Of a stretch of 14,970 nucleotides of DNA, positions 7,246 to 13,704 are shown in pieces (position 1 is the stretch's first letter; each line of letters opens with the position of its first letter). Under the pieces are notes generated by a model. The model did not search any database. It worked only from the letters and a program-made list of their open reading frames with translations, and had not been told where the DNA came from. Origin of the DNA: Candidatus Dojkabacteria bacterium (GTDB taxonomy: Bacteria; Patescibacteriota; Dojkabacteria; SC72); NCBI GenBank assembly GCA_012514355.1, contig JAAZAL010000086.1:1-14970 (forward strand), written 5' to 3'. Made by a program: the position numbers and the translations under genes.

Positions 7246-7974
7246 ATGAAAGCAAAAAGATCATTAGGACAAAACTTCTTCATTAACAAAAATCTTGGAG
7301 AACATATTATTAATATTGTTTCAGAAAACAAATGTAAAAATATTGTTGAAATTGGCCCTGGAATGGGCTTTTTTACTAAATATCTGATAGAAAGATTTGA
7401 AAATACTATTTTAGTTGAAAAAGACACTTCACTAGTTCAAAATCTAAAAATACAATTTCCAAAAGCAAATATTGTTAATGATGATTTCTTAGATATCTCA
7501 TTAGAAGAAATAATTAAAGAAGACAGTATGTTTTTTGGGTCACTACCTTTTAATGTATCTAAACCTATTATTAGAAAGATTATAGAAAGTAATTTATTTA
7601 AATACCCCTCTTTTTTCATTGTTCAAAAAGAAGTTGCTCAAAAGTATATCTATAGAGCTCCTTACTCCTCTTTATCCTTAACTACTGCACTTTATGCAAA
7701 TACAAAACACATATTAGATATCTCTAGAGATTCTTTTAGACCTAAGCCTAATGTAACTAGCTCTTTAATATCATTTACACCAAGAGATATTAAAATTAAA
7801 GATGTAAAAGGTATTGAAGAGTTAATTACACTCTCTTTTAGACAACCAAGAAAGAATATTAAAAACAATCTTAAAAATACAAGATTTCTCAAAGGTAGTA
7901 GTAAATATGAACTATTAAGACCAGCACAGCTTTCTTTAGATGAGTATATTAACATCTATGAATATTCTCATTAG
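7246..7974 (+). CDS. rsmA: 16S rRNA A1518/A1519 dimethyltransferase (RsmA/KsgA), short, with altered motif IV
   Basis: KsgA-family enzymes dimethylate two adjacent adenines in helix 45 of 16S rRNA late in 30S assembly. Family signatures are KRSLGQNFFINKN (4-16), the SAM-binding EIGPGMGFFTKYL (35-47), VEKD (57-60), NDDFLDIS (78-85), and RPKPNVTSSLISFTP near 165-180. The catalytic motif IV, normally NLPYN, reads SLPFN (99-103): Asn is replaced by Ser. The C-terminus keeps FRQPRKNIKNNLK but is abbreviated; the 242 residues compare with about 270-290 in model bacteria. The ATG directly follows the upstream TAA with zero spacing and no Shine-Dalgarno, so it depends on coupling or reinitiation. Family membership is secure; activity with Ser99 is plausible because related aminomethylases use [D/N/S]xP[Y/F]. 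Confidence 0.92.
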   Translation: MKAKRSLGQNFFINKNLGEHIINIVSENKCKNIVEIGPGMGFFTKYLIERFENTILVEKDTSLVQNLKIQFPKANIVNDDFLDISLEEIIKEDSMFFGSLPFNVSKPIIRKIIESNLFKYPSFFIVQKEVAQKYIYRAPYSSLSLTTALYANTKHILDISRDSFRPKPNVTSSLISFTPRDIKIKDVKGIEELITLSFRQPRKNIKNNLKNTRFLKGSSKYELLRPAQLSLDEYINIYEYSH

Positions 7975-7979
7975 TCTTT

Positions 7980-7994
7980 TGGTATAATTGTGAG
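7980..7994 (+). promoter_or_regulatory. extended -10 promoter giving leaderless mRNA for the first envelope gene
   Basis: TGGTATAAT (7980-7988) ends six bases before the ATG at 7995. It lies just downstream of the rsmA TAG stop (7972-7974), separating the envelope block from the dnaG group. No -35 match was seen. Confidence 0.65.
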
Positions 7995-8441
7995 ATGGAA
8001 AAGAAACAGAAAGAGAAACAGTTAGACTTCGGTCTTAAGAACACACCCAAAAATGTATATTACAAATACAAAGAAGCTTACGATATTTGGTTGGCTGGAC
8101 TTGAAACGAAAAAATATATTAAAGATCCTCTAACATGGTTTACAATAATACTTTCATCTACCTTTATTGGAACACAGATATATTTAATAGAGAAAGAGGG
8201 AAAACTTCCTTCAAAAATTCCAATATTTAATTACTTTCTTAATCCTAGCAAAAGATTAATACCTAATGATTATATATATCTATTACCTCTTTCTTGTTCT
8301 ATTTTACTAATAGTTACTATTATATTAACAAACAGGTATTACCATAGAGAAAGAGAGTTATCTAGAGCACTTTCTATAGTGACATTACTAGCAAATATCT
8401 CAATTTGTTTACTATTTATAAAATTATTTTTAATTTTCTAA
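7995..8441 (+). CDS. small membrane protein of unknown function
   Basis: 148 residues; I do not recognise a characterised family. A charged, lysine-rich cytoplasmic-looking N-terminus (1-45) is followed by three probable membrane segments (about 47-65, 93-112, 125-147). The loop between the first two contains LPSKIPIFNYFLNPSKRLIP, which vaguely recalls DUF1648-type loops, but that link is weak. The start is supported by TGGTATAAT six bases upstream. The downstream WecA/TagO-like gene begins three bases after its stop, so the two are almost surely cotranscribed and perhaps physically paired. It could be an accessory subunit of that membrane protein. Confidence 0.8.
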   Translation: MEKKQKEKQLDFGLKNTPKNVYYKYKEAYDIWLAGLETKKYIKDPLTWFTIILSSTFIGTQIYLIEKEGKLPSKIPIFNYFLNPSKRLIPNDYIYLLPLSCSILLIVTIILTNRYYHRERELSRALSIVTLLANISICLLFIKLFLIF

Positions 8442-8444
8442 CCT

Positions 8445-9653
8445 ATGGATTTTTCAATAGCGAATACTGTTTTAGAAAAGATATTAAGAATTGGTAATAT
8501 AGATTTATTCTCTAGTTATGATAAGTATCTAAACTATTGGCCATTACTACTCTTTGGGTTTATTATTTCCTTTCTATTAACCCCACTTATTGGGAAATTC
8601 GCTGTTAAAGTTGGTGCTACATACAAGCCAAAAAGCAGAAGGAAAAATAAAGAGTTTGATAATCCACAAAAAGCAATCCATCTGCAAGAGACACCCGCTT
8701 TAGGTGGTTTAGCTATTACAATACCACTTCTGTTAGGTTTAATAATACTCTTTAGATTGGATTCATTCATATTACCAATATTAATAGGATTACTTGTATT
8801 AGTAATTGGTTCAGTACTTGATGATATTTTCAATCTTTCTTCAACAGTTCAACTACTCTACCAAGTAGCAGCAGCTGCAATAATAGCGTTTTCTGTATTT
8901 GACTTATCAAGCATTAGTATATTTTCTACTGATTTAATAGATTTGCAAAGCTCCTCATGGAATACAACTATCTTTTCATTGCCTATATCTTTTGTTTTCC
9001 CAGGGGATTTACTATTAATTATATGGATTCTACTTTGTATTAATTCTGTTAAATGGGTAGGTGGTCTTCCAGGGCTAGTAGAGTCATATACATTAGTAAT
9101 AATACTTTTAATCTTTGTTATCGGTGTTAGAACCTTTTCTCTGTTTTCTAGTACTATATCTATATTAATTGCAGGCTCTTTGATATCTCTAATTTTCTAT
9201 GCTTTCCCTCCACCTAAAATAATGTCTGGTTCAAGTGGGAAATCCATTTACGGATTTTTAATTAGTATCTTAGCAATAATTAGTGGGGCTAAATTCTCAA
9301 CAACAATAATGTTGCTTGCACTTCCAATAGTAGATGCTATCTATGTAATTATATATAGATATATTACGTATAAACCAAAAAACCCAATTGAACTAATGAA
9401 GATTAATGATACCTCTCACCTCCATCATCAACTATTTAAACTAGGATTTAACAATGTCTCAGTACTCCTTATAGAAGCATCTATATCCTTACTTTTAGGA
9501 TCTTTTGCAATACTCTCTACAGGGGCACTTAGATATTTTGCATTAATATTTGGCTTAGCTTCAATAATAATCTTTGTTGTATATATCAACTACAGAGCTA
9601 AAACAAAGAGTGATAAGAGCGAAGATTCTCCAGAATCAAAGTACTCATATTAA
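8445..9653 (+). CDS. WecA/TagO/MraY-superfamily (glycosyltransferase family 4) membrane protein lacking catalytic aspartates
   Basis: Members move a sugar-1-phosphate from a UDP-sugar to undecaprenyl phosphate on the inner face of the membrane. The 402 residues contain about ten membrane segments. Kept features are IHLQETPALGGLA (78-90), the DD pair D126/D127 in GSVLDDIFNLS, and the histidine motif HLHHQLFKLGF (325-335). Not kept: the usual NxxNxxDGxDGL reads NSVKWVGGLPGL (200-211), so both Asp are replaced (G206, P209). The usual MGDxGS reads SGSSGKS (261-267), so the Asp that binds Mg2+ in MraY (D265 in the Aquifex enzyme) becomes Ser263. By family knowledge this should impair or abolish normal catalysis. 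The reading frame is intact and the fold segments look maintained, so it is not a decayed gene. The start follows the previous stop by three bases. Confidence 0.85.
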   Translation: MDFSIANTVLEKILRIGNIDLFSSYDKYLNYWPLLLFGFIISFLLTPLIGKFAVKVGATYKPKSRRKNKEFDNPQKAIHLQETPALGGLAITIPLLLGLIILFRLDSFILPILIGLLVLVIGSVLDDIFNLSSTVQLLYQVAAAAIIAFSVFDLSSISIFSTDLIDLQSSSWNTTIFSLPISFVFPGDLLLIIWILLCINSVKWVGGLPGLVESYTLVIILLIFVIGVRTFSLFSSTISILIAGSLISLIFYAFPPPKIMSGSSGKSIYGFLISILAIISGAKFSTTIMLLALPIVDAIYVIIYRYITYKPKNPIELMKINDTSHLHHQLFKLGFNNVSVLLIEASISLLLGSFAILSTGALRYFALIFGLASIIIFVVYINYRAKTKSDKSEDSPESKYSY

Positions 9654-9657
9654 ATAA

Positions 9658-9694
9658 TAGACAAATCGCAATAGCTTCAATATAATTAAGAAGC
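9658..9694 (+). promoter_or_regulatory. sigma70-type promoter for the PEGA gene
   Basis: TAGACA (9658-9663), a 17-base spacer and a perfect TATAAT (9681-9686), with the ATG at 9695 eight bases after the -10. The mRNA would have a leader of zero to two bases. Unlike the other leaderless starts it has a -35 and no TGN extension. It sits in the 41-base gap after the WecA/TagO-like gene. Confidence 0.65.
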
Positions 9695-10333
9695 ATGAAA
9701 AAGTCTAAAACTGCCATAATAATTGTTCTCCTAATACTATTTTTTTCTATCTTCTTTTTCTTTTTTCCTCTAAACGAAGTTGCAAAAAACCTTCCCATCG
9801 TAAAAGTTTTCTATCGCAATACCGTATTAGAAGTAACATCTCCTAACAGTAAAGCCTTAGTAAAAATTGATGGGAAAGAGTATGGAAGTACACCTGTAAA
9901 TATTACAAATCTTGTAGCTGGAGAGTATCAAATAGAAATGATTAAAGAATCTTCGTCTGAGGGTTTTTACAAACCACATATCTTTAATATTTGGTTAACT
10001 AAAAACTCTACCTCAAGAATTAATATGGAAATAGGACCTGATGATAATTTACATGGATTCGAACTTTATTACACAGAAGATAATACTGGAGATATAAACA
10101 TGGGGAAATTAACACTTACTTCAAACGCTTCGGATACAAAAGCATATATAGACAATGAATATATTAATAAAACACCAATAACTAACCATATCCTTAACAA
10201 AGGGGAGTATACTATTAAAATGGAATCAGAAGGGTATGAGGATTTAGAATTTCCTGTTGTAGTAAGCGAAGGACACATCTTACATATTAAGGGACATCAA
10301 TTCCCTATTCCAGTAAGTTTTGATATTAACTAA
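9695..10333 (+). CDS. membrane-anchored protein with two PEGA domains
   Basis: 212 residues. The N-terminus is a single hydrophobic anchor (about 6-25), encoded by a striking run of T-rich codons. The remainder is probably outside the membrane. Two beta-rich repeats follow: residues about 44-112 contain VTSPNSKALVKIDGKEYGST and VNITNLVAGEYQIEM, and about 138-210 contain LTSNASDTKAYIDNEYINKT and ILNKGEYTIKMESEGYED. This is the PEGA pattern (PF08308), found in surface proteins and often near glycan or peptidoglycan functions. The next gene, a DUF4012 fusion, starts five bases after its stop, so they form a transcription unit. A likely role is extracytoplasmic binding or scaffolding; ligand unknown. 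Confidence 0.82.
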   Translation: MKKSKTAIIIVLLILFFSIFFFFFPLNEVAKNLPIVKVFYRNTVLEVTSPNSKALVKIDGKEYGSTPVNITNLVAGEYQIEMIKESSSEGFYKPHIFNIWLTKNSTSRINMEIGPDDNLHGFELYYTEDNTGDINMGKLTLTSNASDTKAYIDNEYINKTPITNHILNKGEYTIKMESEGYEDLEFPVVVSEGHILHIKGHQFPIPVSFDIN

Positions 10334-10338
10334 AAGTC

Positions 10339-13332
10339 ATGGGGAAAGAAGATTTAAGTAGAATTAAAGGTCAAGTTCCAGTATCTGTAATAGTACACGG
10401 TGGAAACTATATCTCATACCTTTTAGCTAAAACCTTGTTAGAACAGGGAAGTTATGTAGTTATAATTGATAAGTATAGTAATAATTCTAAACAGTATTTT
10501 TCTCAATTAAAGAAGTCTGGAAAGGTAAGTTTTATTGATTTTAAAGGTATTAAAGGTTTTTATGAAAAAATAGCTAGAGTAGACTATCTCTACTATATGT
10601 TAGGAGAAAGAATAGAAGAAAGTCCAACTATTGATAGTAAAGATTTCCTTTCCGAAACAGACTATTTAAATCAGAGTTTAAGTTGTGCTAATAAATATAA
10701 AGCAAAAATTTCCCTAATAACTTCTTTAAGACTAAATAGAGAGCTCTCTAATATAATTAATAATGATGCTTCAACTAAAACCAAAGCTTACTCTCCTTTA
10801 GAATTACAAAGATATGGAGAGAATTACTGTGCTGAGTATGTAGATAAAACGAAGGCTAATTTAAGAATAATTAGACTGGGGACCCTAGTTGGAAGAGGAG
10901 TAAGTCAAATTAGTGACATCACTTTAGATAAATTGTTCTTTGATGCTACACAAAAACATCAAATTGAAATTACTGGAGAGGGGTTAGAAATCCATAATTT
11001 AATACACGAAAGTGATGCTATTTATGGAATATTGAAACTGACCTTCTCTGATGATACTAAAGGAGAGGTAATATCTCTGTGCAACAAGAATGACTATTCT
11101 ACTCTTTCTATCGCATATAAGCTCTTAGAGCTCGACGTAGAGGCAAAAGCAATCAAGTTCATTGAAAGAGAAGATGCCAATACAATACTGCAAGATCTTT
11201 ATGTCCCTGCACCAAATGCAACTGTCTATGATTGGAAACAAAATGTAACTTTGGAACAAGCAACAATAGAACAGATAGATTCATATTATGAAAAATCTGA
11301 TAAAAAATGGGAGATTGATAAAACAGATAGAACTAAAGAGAAAGTTGTTGAAACTACAGTATCCAAAACCAAATTGGGAGAATTTCTTTCCTTACTTGCA
11401 TCCCCTTTTAAAAAGATTTCTACTCCTAAAAAGTTGTTTGAGAAAATCAATTATACAAGAATATTTATCACTTCAATACTATTTATCCTTCTTCTGTTAA
11501 TAACCTACTATCTAATATCCCCCTTTATTGGAATCTCTTTGGGTTCATACTTAATATACAGTCAAGGAAAACAGCTTTCTAATTCAATATCAGAGTTAGA
11601 TTTCGATAAGATACAGAAAGAAACAGAATCACTCTCAAAGAATTCTATACGTGTTGAAAACAACTTTAATAAGATATTTTGGCTATTTAAGATTACAAAT
11701 TCTCAAGATGAATTTAGTAACCTTTACCAAATAGTTCAAGGTACAAAATTAATCTCCGAAAGTGGAGAGGACTTAGTAGTAGGATTAAGACCATTTGGTG
11801 AATACATTAGAGATTATGAACCCTCCATTAATGAAGATGGTGCAGAAAAAGAGTCTATAGAGGAGTATAAAGAGTATCTTAGCGCAATAAAGGATAACCG
11901 CTATCTATTACAAGAGGGTGTGTATAAAATGTCTTTAGCACAAAATTTAATTACTAAGGTAGATACAAGAAAATATCCCAATTTTATTAAAGATTTTGTA
12001 TATCAATATAAAGAGTTAGTTAACCAAATAGACAGTACCGTAAAACCGCTTGAAAAAGTCTCCGAGTTCTTACCTGACTTACTTGGAGTTGATCAGAGGA
12101 AGAGATATTTAATATTACTTCAGGATAATGGAGAGATAAGAGGAAGCGGAGGTTGGATCTCTAATTACGCAGTAATAGCAATAGAAAATGGCCAAATCCA
12201 TGAAATCTTTATTGATGATATTTACAATGCTCAAGCACTTCTTGCTCTTAAGGGATTTAAATATCGAACTCCAAACTCAATGACAAGAGCACTACAAGAT
12301 GTTACTTACTCTTTCCCTTTAGTAAATTGGGACCCTAATTTAGAGAATATCTTACTCTCAAGTGAGCAGTTTATTTATGATTTAGGAAAAGGGGAACAGT
12401 TAGATGGAATAATAGCATTAGACGCTGTATTTCTTCAAAGAGTATTAGATGCCTGGGGGGGAGTGGAGGTCGCTGCTGAAAGTGATTTAATTACTTCCGA
12501 AAATCTGTATTCTAACATCCTAGAGGATTCTACTTCTCAATCTCCAACTGAAATTAGAAGATCTACTTTCTTAACAGATCTATTCAATTCTGTGCTTACT
12601 AAGATATTTTCAACAAAGTTTACTGAAAATAGTAAGGTATATGAGGTAATCTCAAAGAGTATAGATGAAAAGAATATAATATTTGCCTTTAAAAACTCCT
12701 CTGCTAATACATATTTATCAAGTAATGGGTGGACAAGTAATTTAGAAAGTAAATACCAAAGTACCCCTATTAATATCGATTGGAATTGGGGGAATAACAA
12801 AGCAAATCTATTTATTAAGAAAAATCATATCCTCTCAATCAATATTAAAGATGAAAATACCATTGACTATTCATATCAAATAGCTATTCAAAACGACTCA
12901 AAAGAGGAGGATAAACTTGAGGGAGCATATATTAACTATTTAAGAGTATACATACCTCTTAATGCGCAATTAACATATATACGAGGTATAGTGGATAATA
13001 AATATGATATTTACAATGAAAATGGATACCAAGTTGTAGCAGGTTGGTTTAATACCCCTATACAAGATTCTGCTACTGTAGATATACGATATAGATTAAA
13101 ACAGGAAGATTCCTCATTTTTCCCTATTGAAAAAACAGATACTCATTACAATATGATATTAGATATTTATAAACAACCAGGCAGTAGAATGGAAAGTTAC
13201 AGCCTCTCAATTACATATCCACAAGAATGGACATTAGAAAATAGTAGAGGATTAACAAGAATAGAAAATACAGCAAATAGAAGATTTGAACTATCCTCTG
13301 ATCAACACTTCTCAATATCTTGGGTAAGATAA
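10339..13332 (+). CDS. fusion of SDR (epimerase-like) domain, membrane segment and extracellular DUF4012 domain
   Basis: 997 residues. Residues about 13-315 resemble an extended SDR/NAD-dependent sugar epimerase: SVIVHGGNYISYLLAKTLLE (16-35), NLRIIRLGTLVGRG (174-187), and a HNLIHESDAIYGILKL stretch typical of the C-terminal part. The glycine motif is degenerate (GGNYIS) and no YxxxK is evident near 150-165 (YSPLELQRYGENY). A basic linker (342-370) leads to one membrane segment (about 375-396). Residues 410-580 are mostly helical. The DUF4012 core (about 587-712) follows, with RYLILLQDNGEIRGSGGWIS and DGIIALDAVFLQRVLDAWGG. The last motif resembles the LDAxGGV signature of LytR-CpsA-Psr glycopolymer ligases. 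The tail (815-997) is beta-rich. By topology the SDR domain is cytoplasmic and DUF4012 outside. The start is five bases after the PEGA stop; TGATATTAA (10321-10329) is a weak possible -10. Its stop abuts the stop of the convergent zinc-ribbon gene. Confidence 0.85.
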   Translation: MGKEDLSRIKGQVPVSVIVHGGNYISYLLAKTLLEQGSYVVIIDKYSNNSKQYFSQLKKSGKVSFIDFKGIKGFYEKIARVDYLYYMLGERIEESPTIDSKDFLSETDYLNQSLSCANKYKAKISLITSLRLNRELSNIINNDASTKTKAYSPLELQRYGENYCAEYVDKTKANLRIIRLGTLVGRGVSQISDITLDKLFFDATQKHQIEITGEGLEIHNLIHESDAIYGILKLTFSDDTKGEVISLCNKNDYSTLSIAYKLLELDVEAKAIKFIEREDANTILQDLYVPAPNATVYDWKQNVTLEQATIEQIDSYYEKSDKKWEIDKTDRTKEKVVETTVSKTKLGEFLSLLASPFKKISTPKKLFEKINYTRIFITSILFILLLLITYYLISPFIGISLGSYLIYSQGKQLSNSISELDFDKIQKETESLSKNSIRVENNFNKIFWLFKITNSQDEFSNLYQIVQGTKLISESGEDLVVGLRPFGEYIRDYEPSINEDGAEKESIEEYKEYLSAIKDNRYLLQEGVYKMSLAQNLITKVDTRKYPNFIKDFVYQYKELVNQIDSTVKPLEKVSEFLPDLLGVDQRKRYLILLQDNGEIRGSGGWISNYAVIAIENGQIHEIFIDDIYNAQALLALKGFKYRTPNSMTRALQDVTYSFPLVNWDPNLENILLSSEQFIYDLGKGEQLDGIIALDAVFLQRVLDAWGGVEVAAESDLITSENLYSNILEDSTSQSPTEIRRSTFLTDLFNSVLTKIFSTKFTENSKVYEVISKSIDEKNIIFAFKNSSANTYLSSNGWTSNLESKYQSTPINIDWNWGNNKANLFIKKNHILSINIKDENTIDYSYQIAIQNDSKEEDKLEGAYINYLRVYIPLNAQLTYIRGIVDNKYDIYNENGYQVVAGWFNTPIQDSATVDIRYRLKQEDSSFFPIEKTDTHYNMILDIYKQPGSRMESYSLSITYPQEWTLENSRGLTRIENTANRRFELSSDQHFSISWVR

Positions 13333-13677
13333 CTATACTAAAACCCTCTCCCTTTCTTTTAAATAGAGATATATCTGTAGTATTTCCTCTGCAGAAGTCT
13401 CTCTCATAGCAGCAAATTTCCCTATCTCTTCAACATCTAAATCTGTATTAATAGGCATTCTATTACTAATTCCTATCGGTTTAAAGAAGGTTGCAATGTG
13501 ATTAGATTTACATTTTGCACAATGAAAGTGTATAATACTCGATATGCTATTATCTTGGATTATTTCTAAATCATTTTCGCTATAAGGATTTCCACATTTA
13601 TCACAAAATTTTGCAATAGTATCAATAAAGAACAGTTTCTTTTCATTCAGGTTGTTTTTGTTTAAAGACTTTACCAT
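13333..13677 (-). CDS. small zinc-ribbon protein, divergent from rpoD
   Basis: 114 residues. Two CxxC pairs, C25/C28 ([15 protein letters not shown]) and C53/C56 ([14 protein letters not shown]), form a likely zinc ribbon in the first half. The C-terminal half contains [15 protein letters not shown] followed by [15 protein letters not shown], probably helical. I recall similar small zinc-ribbon proteins in CPR genomes, but no function is known to me. It shares a 27-base divergent promoter region with rpoD, which may point to a role in or co-regulation with transcription. The start is fixed by TGGTATAAT ending seven bases upstream. Its TAG stop begins at the base after the TAA of the convergent DUF4012 gene. 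Confidence 0.82.
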   Translation of the reverse strand: MVKSLNKNNLNEKKLFFIDTIAKFCDKCGNPYSENDLEIIQDNSISSIIHFHCAKCKSNHIATFFKPIGISNRMPINTDLDVEEIGKFAAMRETSAEEILQIYLYLKERERVLV

Positions 13678-13704
13678 ATAATAAATTATACCATAATAAA
13701 ATAT
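13670..13704 (+). promoter_or_regulatory. promoter for rpoD
   Basis: CATAAT (13692-13697) ends seven bases before the rpoD ATG at 13705, and TTTACC (13670-13675) lies 16 bases upstream of it. A second candidate -10, TATAAT at 13677-13682, would leave a leader of about 15 bases. The first fits the leaderless pattern of the window. The -35 would sit over the start codon of the divergent gene. Confidence 0.5.
13678..13693 (-). promoter_or_regulatory. extended -10 promoter giving leaderless mRNA for the zinc-ribbon gene
   Basis: On the minus strand TGGTATAAT (13693-13685) ends seven bases before the ATG at 13677. Its TGG overlaps the first bases of the plus-strand CATAAT box of rpoD, so the two -10 elements stand back to back. 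Confidence 0.65.

Noticed and set aside
9725..9770. T-rich run at the start of the PEGA gene as a phase-variable tract
   Set aside because: The longest uninterrupted homopolymer is only about seven bases, and the run simply encodes the Phe/Leu/Ile membrane anchor.
12537..12800. Minus-strand open frames inside large genes (for example within the DUF4012, ftsK and rsmA genes)
   Set aside because: They lie wholly opposite well-supported genes, show no family motifs, and are expected by chance in AT-rich coding DNA.
13316..13331. Hairpin TATCTT-GGGT-AAGATA spanning the end of the DUF4012 gene, as a possible two-way terminator
   Set aside because: Only six mostly A-T pairs and no U-run on either strand; too weak to call a terminator.
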